This document shows positions 23,383-34,718 of a stretch of 64,000 bases of DNA, in pieces. Source of the DNA: Tragulus kanchil (Eukaryota; Chordata; Mammalia; Artiodactyla; Tragulidae); the NCBI GenBank assembly GCA_022376925.1, contig JAIOJX010000025.1, positions 97,305,608 to 97,369,607 on the forward strand, written 5' to 3'. A program made the position numbers and the translations under genes. The notes below the pieces were generated by a model, which worked only from the letters and a program-made list of their open reading frames with translations, did not search any database and was not told the DNA's origin. Position 1 is the stretch's first letter. Each line of letters opens with the position of its first letter.

Positions 23383-25417
23383 GCCTGTTTTTAACACCAG
23401 CTTCCAGAATTATTTCACAGCATGGGAAAGGCTACAAAAATGAAACCCACCAGTGCCTTCTTTAGAATATTTCTCCACTTCGTAGGATGTTTGCAGCTCC
23501 AGCTCTACTTTCCTTCCTTTCTCCCTTATTGTAAGATCTGGGGAGGCTGATCACCTGACTGCACCATCTAAAATGTTCTTTGACTTCTGGCTTCTGTTTT
23601 CATTTGGCCAGTGAGAAGCTCTGGCAAAGTATGCAGAGGGAAAGAAGAGAAAGCAAAGGAGACATTACCTCAGCTCCCTCCTGAAAACGTGATGAGTTGG
23701 CAGGGGTTGAATGGCCACAGCCTCCACCAGCAAATGTCTCCAGCAGGCAGAGCTTGCCTGGTTCCTGGTGCTGGTCCCTCCTTTTGTCTCTTCAGGTTGA
23801 GAGAAGCTTACAACACTCTTGCCATTGCTGTATACCATCTCCTGTTGGTTTCCTGTATCTTAACTTTGAGTAATAAGTAGACCTATCATTAAACTTTTTA
23901 AAATTTCTCCTTATCACTCACATCAGTTTTCTGTCAGGGCCCTGACAGAGTCTCCAATTGCATTCAACTTGCATCTCTTACTAGATATCAGAAGATATAT
24001 AGATAGATGGATAACACACAGACTTGAATCTGCCAAATCTGGCCATGCCCCAAATATATTTGTTGTTTTATTCAAAGGGAATTTTTGATGTTGATCTTGT
24101 TGAAGAAGGGTTTTTCTTTTAAGAAAATATATGTGAAAGTAATATTTTAGCAGAAAATATTATGCCCCTGCTTTTTGTTGCTTGGTGCAAATATATTCCA
24201 AAAAAGGAGGCAAATATCTTCTCAAAAAATTGACTTTCGAGAGGTCACGTAACAAGCAAGGATATTCTCCTGTATAGAAAAGTACAAACATATAGTGAGG
24301 ACATGGGGGAAAAAAACATATATGAAGGTAGGCTTCTCATTGTGATGGCTTCTCAGAGCATCAAAATGAGCTTCAGTAGTTGCATTTCCATGCTGTGATA
24401 TTTGGCTGCAGCATGTGGGTTCTTCCCCGACTAGGCATCAAACTCCTGTCTCTTTCTTTGGCAGATGGATTCTTTACCACTGAGTCACCAGGGAGCCTGT
24501 TTTTAACACCAGCTTCCAGAATTATTTCACAGCATGGGAAAGGCTACAAAAATGAAACCCACCAGTGCCTTCTTTAGAATATTTCTCCACTTCGTAGGAT
24601 GTTTGCAGCTCCAGCTCTACTTTCCTTCCTTTCTCCCTTATTGTAAGATCTGGGGAGGCTGATCACCTGACTGCACCATCTAAAATGTTCTTTGACTTCT
24701 GGCTTCTGTTTTCATTTGGCCAGTGAGAAGCTCTGGCAAAGTATGCAGAGGGAAAGAAGAGAAAGCAAAGGAGACATTACCTCAGCTCCCTCCTGAAAAC
24801 GTGATGAGTTGGCAGGGGTTGAATGGCCACAGCCTCCACCAGCAAATGTCTCCAGCAGGCAGAGCTTGCCTGGTTCCTGGTGCTGGTCCCTCCTTTTGTC
24901 TCTTCAGGTTGAGAGAAGCTTACAACACTCTTGCCATTGCTGTATACCATCTCCTGTTGGTTTCCTGTATCTTAACTTTGAGTAATAAGTAGACCTATCA
25001 TTAAACTTTTTAAAATTTCTCCTTATCACTCACATCAGTTTTCTGTCAGGGCCCTGACAGAGTCTCCAATTGCATTCAACTTGCATCTCTTACTAGATAT
25101 CAGAAGATATATAGATAGATGGATAACACACAGACTTGAATCTGCCAAATCTGGCCATGCCCCAAATATATTTGTTGTTTTATTCAAAGGGAATTTTTGA
25201 TGTTGATCTTGTTGAAGAAGGGTTTTTCTTTTAAGAAAATATATGTGAAAGTAATATTTTAGCAGAAAATATTATGCCCCTGCTTTTTGTTGCTTGGTGC
25301 AAATATATTCCAAAAAAGGAGGCAAATATCTTCTCAAAAAATTGACTTTCGAGAGGTCACGTAACAAGCAAGGATATTCTCCTGTATAGAAAAGTACAAA
25401 CATATAGTGAGGACATG
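23191..25417. repeat. Duplication 9: direct pair, offset 1,138 then 1,112
   Basis: Copy A is 23191-24306 and copy B 24329-25417. The first 80 bases of B have lost several short blocks relative to A: 'ttctcagagcatcaaaatga' stands for a longer stretch with 'ggtgcagagcacagg'. Beyond that the copies agree. It overlaps the second copy of duplication 8 by about 455 bases. Confidence 0.92.
24329..24494 (-). mobile_element. Degraded third copy of the CHR-type SINE end
   Basis: Holds only the head-proximal half of the SINE, with several internal deletions in its first 80 bases. It begins exactly at the duplication-9 junction, so the truncation is positional and not a separate insertion. Confidence 0.8.
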
Positions 25418-27515
25418 CTTATAAGAATAAGAAGTTGTGTTTATTTGGAAAATGTTTGCCAGGTCTGTCCTGGTTGAGTGAACTGACCTCCCAGGAAAAG
25501 TGTATACTTCTTTTTTACCTATACTTTAGATACCTAGAGATACACAATTTAAAGAAAAATATGTTAAGATTTTTGAAAGAATCTAATAATGCTACTAACA
25601 ATGATACAGTGTGTCTATTGAATATTTAGTATGTGCTTTATGTTTATTAACATATTTAATTCTCGTAACAACCCATAAAGTGTTATTTTTAATCCTCATT
25701 TTGTTGATCAAAGAAACTAAGGAAGGGAAGAGGAAATACACTCAAGATGGGAATCTATACAAGCTAGCTCCACATATAACCTGATTTTTGTAAGATTGAC
25801 AGGAAAAAATATGTTGAATTAAAAAAATATTTTATAAATAAAAATACATTTTCATTCCCACCCAACATGTAATGTATTCGCCTTATTATTAGAATAACTC
25901 AGAAAGGGTTTTATGGCTAGAATTCCTCTCTTTATTCTAGGAAATGCTTTTTAGCAGTTACAGTTGTATTATTTCAGAAAGAAAAAGGAATTCTATACTT
26001 ATTCTGAGATATATTAAATGAATATATTTGAAAAAAAGAGGTTTTGGCTTTTCAGTAATTCAAGTGTTAGTATAAAAGTCATTTTTGAAGCAAATAAAAG
26101 TATTCTTTTATAGTAAAGAGCCAATTGCCCGAAGCTTCTCCTAGTCTGGTCCCATATCAGCGTCCTGGATGTCAGCCACTAGTCTGAGTGCTTAAGGAAC
26201 AGAGACAAATGTTTCAACCTAAGTTTACAATTGGAATTCAACATGAAAATCCACTCCCTTTGAGAAACTGTGAAGTCTCTTGGATGTTTAAAATATGTCA
26301 CATTTACTTCTTTTTTTTTCTTTTTTAAATCGCATTCAGCTCTGAGTTTCACCTAGGAGAAAGCAGACCTAGCTGGCAAACGGTGGCCCCAACAGTTGTT
26401 GGGACATGTGATTTATCCCTCCATGGAGCTAACAGGAGGGGCCAGAGTGCTCTGGGTTCTGGTCTGTTCTGATGCTGAACAGGCCTGTGCCTTCCTCCTG
26501 AAATCTGGCTCTGGGTGCCTTTTGGCCAGCCTATATTGCAGATCAAATACATTCCATCAAAGATGTCTTACTAACCTCCTAGAATTACCCTGCATCTGTG
26601 AGGCTGAAGTTCAGAATCTGTGGAAATAGCATTTCTCATAGAATGCAGAGTGTAAGATCTATCAAAAGAAAAAAAAAAGAACCAAAACAAAAACCGGAAT
26701 GCATGTCACATGAGATCATTATTAAGAAGGAAAACAGTTTCTGATGGAAAATTCCAAGTTCCCTTTGAACAACTGCCTTGGAGAATGTCCTTAGGAAACA
26801 GAAGTCGTACTTCTAATATGTCATCAACTGTGCTTATGATTTCCTTCAAGTGTTTATAGGTAGGAGTCAGGGTATGGAATGTATAAATATTATACAAAAA
26901 TCATAGTACAGTGATTATTTCCTTTGCCAGTGCACTTTCCAGAAAGTCATGAAACACTGCCGTGGCATCTCTGGTATGCATGGAAATTGAAGCTTTTATT
27001 TTTATTTAACTTCACAAGCTAGATCTGACCAAGAGTCTGCATCATATGTATGTTAAGGATTTTGAGTGCCTTTGGCAATGTAGGACATTATTGTTGCGGA
27101 CCAGTTTGAAATCTCTCTGGAACAGAGAGATCATCATCAGCTTGACTCAGACTGGACTCATGAGGAAGAGATACTGTCTATAGAAATGAAACCAAAAAAA
27201 ATGTCTAGCTGTCCCTTGGGCTGTGCTGCACATGACTCATCGCTGATCTGTTGGTGGAAACTGTGGAGCAATTGTATGCTGAATGGGTAAAAGTCCAGCC
27301 CTAATGGGGTCAGAGGTCACTGGTCTGGTTTATCTCTTGGGGCTTCTAGTACTCTGCTCCATCTGGCATAGTTATGTCTTTTCCCATCAAGGTTGTGGGG
27401 TTCTCAGAACTGACATGTGGCCTAGAGGAGTCAACCTGATGTTCCAATCAGGTAACTGAACTCTGGTATCAGATCAGTTGCTCTTTGCTCTGAGACCTTA
27501 AACAAAATGTTTAAG
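25418..27515. other. Single-copy stretch with one MIR, otherwise unassigned
   Basis: Apart from the MIR at about 25610-25740, nothing is recognised. 26340-26630 and 27080-27420 are less AT-rich than their surroundings and lack repeat signatures. The frames at 26396-26629 (plus) and 26349-26552 (minus) overlap each other and resemble no protein I know. No splice-site-bounded exon can be supported. Confidence 0.5.
25610..25740 (+). mobile_element. MIR element
   Basis: 'gaatatttagtatgtgcttt', 'catatttaattctcgtaaca', 'acccataaagtgttattttt', 'aatcctcattttgttgatca' and 'aagaaactaaggaa' follow the plus-strand MIR core order. Confidence 0.75.
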
Positions 27516-27725
27516 TTCTATCTTAGGTTCTTATCTCCTATCCATTTCCTTTTCCATATGGGCTTTAGAAAACATTTACGGAAATTTTACCAAATAAATT
27601 CTTACTCCGTTGATGGTAACAAATATAGTTACATTTTTTCTCTTTCTCATGCAGTGCCTTATATATTACCAACTATGAAGGCAGCACCAGAAACCTGAAT
27701 GGTGGCAGGCATCCTCTAAGTTATC

Positions 27726-27797
27726 AAATAATAATAATAATAAATAATAGTAGAAGTAGTACTACAAGTAATAGAAGCAATAGTGGCAGTTAGTAGT
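27726..27797. repeat. Imperfect trinucleotide (AAT/AGT)n repeat
   Basis: An AAT run passes into degenerate AGT/AGA triplets. The copy is at about 28761-28832. Confidence 0.8.
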
Positions 27798-27799
27798 AG

Positions 27800-27960
27800 A
27801 GAAACTAACATTTACCAACTGCATGGCATTTTTTTGAAGGCTAGTAACTATTTTGATCCTCATCACAACTCTCTTAATCAGATATTATTCCTGTATCTGA
27901 TTATGGATAAGAACACTCAAGTTACTTGACCAAGCTCAACAGCAAAGAATTGCTTAAAGT
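27800..27960 (+). mobile_element. MIR-like element (copy at 28833-28993)
   Basis: 'aactaacatttaccaactgc', 'ttgatcctcatcacaactct', 'cagatattattcctgtatct' and 'caagttacttgaccaagctc' keep MIR order on the plus strand. Confidence 0.65.
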
Positions 27961-29521
27961 TAGTTCTAAAGTTAGTGTTATTCAATTACTAGAAAACTGT
28001 CTTAATTTGGACATGGAAACATTTCTAATAAATACAAATATCTATTATTCAATCTTTTTCACTACTGTGGAGTATTTAACACAGGGAGACTTACCTACTT
28101 CAGAGAATCAAGGGTTAAACAACCGAAGAATAAAGTACAAATAAAATTTGATTATTTGTAACTATTTTCCATATCACTAACCTCCTACTATGGAAGAGTT
28201 TCAGAAATTGAGAAAATATAAAGCTTTCTAGCACCTATTTTCGTGGTCTCCTTTATAAACAAAGCAAATCAGATTGCCCTTGGTGAATTTATACTCTTTG
28301 GGAAAAGATTTATTTTCTCTCATTCAGATATTCTAGTTAAAACTGGTATCCATCTGCAAGTAGATTGGTAAATTCACAAACTAAAATTTCAAGCAACCCT
28401 GAAAACTAACCACATTTTTTGAGTAAAAATACAGATTATCCTAGCTCCTTTCATTTGGTAAGGATCAATTTCACCTGTGCTTCTTCTTACTTTTAGAGTA
28501 TTATTGATCCAGCTTCCTGCTCTACTGAATTTTAATCCTCAAAAATGCTTTTCTATCTTAGGTTCTTATCTCCTATCCATTTCCTTTTCCATATGGGCTT
28601 TAGAAAACATTTACGGAAATTTTACCAAATAAATTCTTACTCCGTTGATGGTAACAAATATAGTTACATTTTTTCTCTTTCTCATGCAGTGCCTTATATA
28701 TTACCAACTATGAAGGCAGCACCAGAAACCTGAATGGTGGCAGGCATCCTCTAAGTTATCAAATAATAATAATAATAAATAATAGTAGAAGTAGTACTAC
28801 AAGTAATAGAAGCAATAGTGGCAGTTAGTAGTAGAGAAACTAACATTTACCAACTGCATGGCATTTTTGAAGGCTAGTAACTATTTTGATCCTCATCACA
28901 ACTCTCTTAATCAGATATTATTCCTGTATCTGATTATGGATAAGAACACTCAAGTTACTTGACCAAGCTCAACAGCAAAGAATTGCTTAAAGTTAGTTCT
29001 AAAGTTAGTGTTATTCAATTACTAGAAAACTGTCTTAATTTGGACATGGAAACATTTCTAATAAATACAAATATCTATTATTCAATCTTTTTCACTACTG
29101 TGGAGTATTTAACACAGGGAGACTTACCTACTTCAGAGAATCAAGGGTTAAACAACCGAAGAATAAAGTACAAATAAAATTTGATTATTTGTAACTATTT
29201 TCCATATCACTAACCTCCTACTATGGAAGAGTTTCAGAAATTGAGAAAATATAAAGCTTTCTAGCACCTATTTTCGTGGTCTCCTTTATAAACAAAGCAA
29301 ATCAGATTGCCCTTGGTGAATTTATACTCTTTGGGAAAAGATTTATTTTCTCTCATTCAGATATTCTAGTTAAAACTGGTATCCATCTGCAAGTAGATTG
29401 GTAAATTCACAAACTAAAATTTCAAGCAACCCTGAAAACTAACCACATTTTTTGAGTAAAAATACAGATTATCCTAGCTCCTTTCATTTGGTAAGGATCA
29501 ATTTCACCTGTGCTTCTTCTT

Positions 29522-31739
29522 ACTTTTAGAGTATTATTGATCCAGCTTCCTGCTCTACTGAATTTTAACTCAAAGTTGCCTCAGAAAAATGTTTCTTATT
29601 TCTCTATAACTGGAACACCAGGAAGAAGGCAATTTATTGAAAAAGTTTTGTGAATTTTTGGACATCTTTATAACCCGTTGGTGCTATGGATGAAGTTTTG
29701 TCTCCCCAAGATACATATATGTTGATGTCCTAACCTCCAATTTAACTAACTGTACTTGTAGGTAATAAGGATTAAATGGTGTCATAAAGGTGGAGCCCTG
29801 ATCTATAAGATTGGTGGCTTTATAAGAAGAGGAAGAGAGATTTTCTTTCTCTCCCACTTGTCCCTCTTTCTTTAGTCTTCCCCTCCTTCTCTCTCCCCAC
29901 AGGCATCTAGCACCTGGAGTGACAGCTGCCTTATGCAAATCATGAAGAGAGCCCTCAAAAGTACTAGAACCCTGCTTTTGGACTTTTAGCCTCCAAAACT
30001 GAAGGAACATAAATCTATGTCGTTTAAGTCACTAAGTCTATGATTTGGCAGTCCTAGAAAATTAATACATATTCTTTCAAGCATTTGGAACATCGGAGTG
30101 AGACACTGGTGTACTTCTTGATTAAAAAAGAAAAAAACTTCTCAGTACCTTTGATTGCATATTAGTAAACAGCAATCCATTCTAAGCTTTGATGGCCAAG
30201 TAAGATTTTATTCTAATTTTACTTAGAATAATAAAATTATATAAACTGCAGGTATTGCACTACCTTAGTTATTAATAGTTACAAGACCTGTGCTAAAGTT
30301 CAAATACTTCAATTTCTTCTGTTCCTTCTACCATACAAAAGATGCCTCATTTTATATTTATATAGTCGATTCAGGTGTATATTTTAGTTTTCTAATCTTC
30401 AACATCAGTGTGTTTACCTTTTCAAAAATATTTTGTTTGTTCCTTTAAGTAATTATATTGGAACATATTTCCTCTACTTGCTTTTACTGTCTTATAAAGT
30501 ACAAAGAATGCACTAACAAGATTTCTTGGATGCTTTGCTCAGTTAGTAAGTAAGTTACAGTGGTTTTCACCCATGCTTTTCAGTTCCATTAAAAGATTGA
30601 TTTTGCTGAAATGAACATGCAAGTTTTTTTACAATCCTTTTAGAGTATTATTGATCCAGCTTCCTGCTCTACTGAATTTTAACTCAAAGTTGCCTCAGAA
30701 AAATGTTTCTTATTTCTCTATAACTGGAACACCAGGAAGAAGGCAATTTATTGAAAAAGTTTTGTGAATTTTTGGACATCTTTATAACCCGTTGGTGCTA
30801 TGGATGAAGTTTTGTCTCCCCAAGATACATATATGTTGATGTCCTAACCTCCAATTTAACTAACTGTACTTGTAGGTAATAAGGATTAAATGGTGTCATA
30901 AAGGTGGAGCCCTGATCTATAAGATTGGTGGCTTTATAAGAAGAGGAAGAGAGATTTTCTTTCTCTCCCACTTGTCCCTCTTTCTTTAGTCTTCCCCTCC
31001 TTCTCTCTCCCCACAGGCATCTAGCACCTGGAGTGACAGCTGCCTTATGCAAATCATGAAGAGAGCCCTCAAAAGTACTAGAACCCTGCTTTTGGACTTT
31101 TAGCCTCCAAAACTGAAGGAACATAAATCTATGTCGTTTAAGTCACTAAGTCTATGATTTGGCAGTCCTAGAAAATTAATACATATTCTTTCAAGCATTT
31201 GGAACATCGGAGTGAGACACTGGTGTACTTCTTGATTAAAAAGAAAAACTTCTCAGTACCTTTGATTGCATATTAGTAAACAGCAATCCATTCTAAGCTT
31301 TGATGGCCAAGTAAGATTTTATTCTAATTTTACTTAGAATAATAAAATTATATAAACTGCAGGTATTGCACTACCTTAGTTATTAATAGTTACAAGACCT
31401 GTGCTAAAGTTCAAATACTTCAATTTCTTCTGTTCCTTCTACCATACAAAAGATGCCTCATTTTATATTTATATAGTCGATTCAGGTGTATATTTTAGTT
31501 TTCTAATCTTCAACATCAGTGTGTTTACCTTTTCAAAAATATTTTGTTTGTTCCTTTAAGTAATTATATTGGAACATATTTCCTCTACTTGCTTTTACTG
31601 TCTTATAAAGTACAAAGAATGCACTAACAAGATTTCTTGGATGCTTTGCTCAGTTAGTAAGTAAGTTACAGTGGTTTTCACCCATGCTTTTCAGTTCCAT
31701 TAAAAGATTGATTTTGCTGAAATGAACATGCAAGTTTTT
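29522..31739. repeat. Duplication 11: direct pair, offset 1,111-1,114
   Basis: Copy A is 29522-30629 and copy B 30636-31739. It carries the MLT1-like LTR. Differences are shorter A runs in B ('attaaaaagaaaaacttc' against 'attaaaaaagaaaaaaactt'). The end of B overlaps the start of duplication 12 by about 280 bases. Confidence 0.93.
29682..30070 (+). mobile_element. MLT1-like solo LTR (ERVL-MaLR)
   Basis: The order of blocks is that of MLT1 LTRs: 'tgctatggatgaagttttgt', 'atatgttgatgtcctaacct', 'ggattaaatggtgtcataaa', 'ggtggagccctgatctataa', 'tttataagaagaggaagaga', 'acttttagcctccaaaactg' and 'gtttaagtcactaagtctat', ending near 'ttaatacat'. This is a long-inactive solo LTR with no internal retroviral genes. 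The copy is at about 30796-31182. The minus-strand 108-codon frame here is LTR antisense, not a gene. Confidence 0.78.
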
Positions 31740-33567
31740 CTTTATTAAATGTACTGAATTTGTAATTACAGACCTTAATTAGATTATAGTCACTGTCCTT
31801 GAATTTTCTTTCCCCCTGTATTACTAGACATTTTTTTCTCCTTCCACATAAAGGAAGGTCTCTGGCTGTTTCCATTTTTAATTCTGCTTTCCTGAGCTAC
31901 AAAAGGGCTTTTGTTATGCCCTCACAGGGAGTGTTGATGCCTTATGAAGTCTAAGGATGGCTTTGTCAGATAGAGTCCTGGCACAGCCTCAAATAAGTAC
32001 TCAATCTTCATATGCTGATGTTATGTATAGATGTGCATGGCACTTTGTAGGCACTTTGAAGACCATTTCTGATCTTTTTCAAATATGGTAGTTTAATCTC
32101 AACATCAGAATGAAGTGGTATAGAATCCTCTAGTCTATAGTTAAAAGTGGATTTTTAATCAAAGGGCTATCATGATGATGAAAGCAGATGTTTCTAGAGG
32201 ACCTGAAAGTTTACAAAGCAATTTCATATACATGATTCTACAAACTTCACTGTAAGCATGTGAGAATTTGACAGCATGAATAATGCTACATTCATTTTTC
32301 AGATGATGGAATGGATAATAAGAAATCTTAAATGAATGACTCAGGACCAACCACTAATGAGGACTGAAATCCATGAATTTTTGTCTTCAGTCTTTTCTTT
32401 GTGACTCTCTATGCTCTTCTGTGCATGTTGCATTTCTGCGTTCATTAGGATATTATTTTATTTACAAAAAGTATGATGGGGTATCTCTAAGCTATGAGAC
32501 AAAGATTTTTTGCACAAAAACCATTTTATATTTATATAGTCGATTCAGGTGTATATTTTAGTTTTCTAATCTTCAACATCAGTGTGTTTACCTTTTCAAA
32601 AATATTTTGTTTGTTCCTTTAAGTAATTATATTGGAACATATTTCCTCTACTTGCTTTTACTGTCTTATAAAGTACAAAGAATGCACTAACAAGATTTCT
32701 TGGATGCTTTGCTCAGTTAGTAAGTAAGTTACAGTGGTTTTCACCCATGCTTTTCAGTTCCATTAAAAGATTGATTTTGCTGAAATGAACATGCAAGTTT
32801 TTCTTTATTAAATGTACTGAATTTGTAATTACAGACCTTAATTAGATTATAGTCACTGTCCTTGAATTTTCTTTCCCCCTGTATTACTAGACATTTTTTT
32901 CTCCTTCCACATAAAGGAAGGTCTCTGGCTGTTTCCATTTTTAATTCTGCTTTCCTGAGCTACAAAAGGGCTTTTGTTATGCCCTCACAGGGAGTGTTGA
33001 TGCCTTATGAAGTCTAAGGATGGCTTTGTCAGATAGAGTCCTGGCACAGCCTCAAATAAGTACTCAATCTTCATATGCTGATGTTATGTATAGATGTGCA
33101 TGGCACTTTGTAGGCACTTTGAAGACCATTTCTGATCTTTTTCAAATATGGTAGTTTAATCTCAACATCAGAATGAAGTGGTATAGAATCCTCTAGTCTA
33201 TAGTTAAAAGTGGATTTTTAATCAAAGGGCTATCATGATGATGAAAGCAGATGTTTCTAGAGGACCTGAAAGTTTACAAAGCAATTTCATATACATGATT
33301 CTACAAACTTCACTGTAAGCATGTGAGAATTTGACAGCATGAATAATGCTACATTCATTTTTCAGATGATGGAATGGATAATAAGAAATCTTAAATGAAT
33401 GACTCAGGACCAACCACTAATGAGGACTGAAATCCATGAATTTTTGTCTTCAGTCTTTTCTTTGTGACTCTCTATGCTCTTCTGTGCATGTTGCATTTCT
33501 GCGTTCATTAGGATATTATTTTATTTACAAAAAGTATGATGAGTATCTCCTAAGCTATGAGGACAGA
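31459..33567. repeat. Duplication 12: direct pair, offset 1,063
   Basis: Copy A is 31459-32521 and copy B 32522-33567. The last 45 bases of A ('gatggggtatctctaagcta', then 'gagacaaagattttttgcac') are a damaged form of B's 'gatgagtatctcctaagcta'. The interior appears identical. Confidence 0.92.
32190..32375 (+). mobile_element. MIR-like element (copy at 33253-33438)
   Basis: 'tgaaagtttacaaagcaatt', 'tcatatacatgattctacaa', 'ttcatttttcagatgatgga' and 'gactcaggaccaaccactaa' keep the plus-strand MIR order. Confidence 0.6.
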
Positions 33568-33998
33568 TGCATTCATTTGACTAAATAAAATTTAGCCATT
33601 AGTTCCAGTTACTAATCTGATATTTTTAAGTGCTTGCTCAGTTCCATTTTCAAACTAAAGTTTATATCATTGCATATAGATCTAGTTACTCATAAACTAG
33701 TCTTTTTGTAACCCAATTCTGATGGATAGCTCTCTACTGGGCAAGAGATGTGGCACCTCCAGCACATCTGAGCCTCTGTTACTGTCCATGAGGACCCAGT
33801 TGACAAAATAATCCAGTTTAGCAACCTGGAAGAAACTGTTATTGTCAAGGTTAATAACTTTTCAGACCTGGGTTTGGAACTTATTTTCATGCGTATGACA
33901 ATAAGGTAAGGCTCATCTTCAATGTCAGAAAAAATGGCAGTAATTATAGTATTTCTATAATGACTTTGTTAGAAACCTTTCATAAAATACCACTTGAA

Positions 33999-34718
33999 GC
34001 GGCTTCCCTGCTAACTCAGTGGTGAAGAGTTTGCCTGCCAATGCAGGAGACATGGGTTCAATCCCTGATCCAGGAAGATCCTACATGCTGTGGAGCAACT
34101 AAGCCTGTGAGCCACAACTATTGAGCCTGTGCTCTAGAGCCTCCGAACCACAACTATTGAGCCCATGTGCCCTAGAGCCCAAGTTCCACAACAAGAGAAG
34201 TCACCATAACAAGAAGTCTGCTCACCTAAACTACAGAGTAGCCCCCACTCCCTGTAACTAGAGAAGAGCCTGCAGCAGCGGTGGAAACTCAGAATAGCCA
34301 AAAATAAATCAATAAATAAAATTTATGAAAAAGCTTAATAAAAAAATCCTAGGGCTTCCCCTGGTGGTCCAGTGGATAAGGACACCGCCTTGCAGTGCAA
34401 GGGGCGCCGGTTCGATCCCTGGCCTGGGAGGATCCCACATGCCGCGGAGCGGCTGGACTGATGTGTCCAGTCACTGAGCAGGAGCTCTGGAGTGCATGCG
34501 CCCAGAGCTCGCTCTCTGCGACAACAGACGCCACCGCAATGGGAGGTCCGTAGGAGTCAAAGAACAAAGACAGATGAAAAATAGAGAAATGGAAGACCAA
34601 TAGAAGTGGCCCGCCCACTCCCCTCCCTCCCCAGCCCGACCCCTGCCCAAAATAAATAAATAAATAAATCTTTAAAAAAAAAAAAAAAAATCCTAGATCT
34701 CTAAAGTTAAAAAAAAAA
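33999..34718 (+). mobile_element. CHR-type SINE interrupted by a younger SINE
   Basis: Head 'gcggcttccctgctaactca', tRNA-like 'ggttcaatccctgatccagg', then the CHR body with 'gtggagcaactaagcctgtg', 'gagcctgtgctctagagcct' and 'caacaagagaagtcaccata', and an (AAAT)n tail. The 13-bp duplication AATACCACTTGAA lies at 33986-33998 and 34719-34731, enclosing this SINE, its A-rich tail and the inserted SINE at 34353-34688. The copy is at 35105-35824. Confidence 0.88.
34353..34688 (+). mobile_element. Young tRNA-Glu-derived SINE nested in a SINE tail
   Basis: Near-complete element: 'gcttcccctggtggtccagt', an intact B-box-like 'ggttcgatccc', 'gccgcggagcggctggactg', 'gagctctggagtgcatgcgc', 'ccaccgcaatgggaggtccg', 'gaccaatagaagtggcccgc', a C-rich patch, (AAAT)n and an A run. 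The 8-bp duplication AATCCTAG lies at 34345-34352 and 34689-34696. It is the best-preserved of the four members in this window. The copy is at 35459-35794. The 131-codon minus-strand frame here is SINE antisense. Confidence 0.9.

Larger units (their letters stand above)
21378..23646. repeat. Duplication 8: direct pair, offset 1,132-1,134
   Basis: Copy A is 21378-22511 and copy B 22512-23646. The first 115 bases are also the end of duplication 7, so that segment occurs three times. Small length differences occur in G and A runs ('cgggtgggggag' against 'cggtggggag'; 'caaaatg' against 'caaaaatg'), the pattern of long-read homopolymer error. Confidence 0.93.
27516..29568. repeat. Duplication 10: direct pair, offset 1,033-1,035
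   Basis: Copy A is 27516-28535 and copy B 28551-29568, separated by about 15 bases. The only interior difference seen is a T run ('catttttttgaagg' against 'catttttgaagg'). The end of B overlaps the start of duplication 11 by about 46 bases. Confidence 0.93.

Noticed and set aside
9412..25417. CRISPR array, integrative element or other modular defence system suggested by regular spacing
   Set aside because: The spacing is about 1 kb with no short repeats and no associated genes. The DNA is ruminant and full of SINEs and LINEs.
29684..30010. 108-codon minus-strand frame, repeated at 30798-31124
   Set aside because: It lies antisense within the MLT1-like LTR and is not a plausible coding exon.
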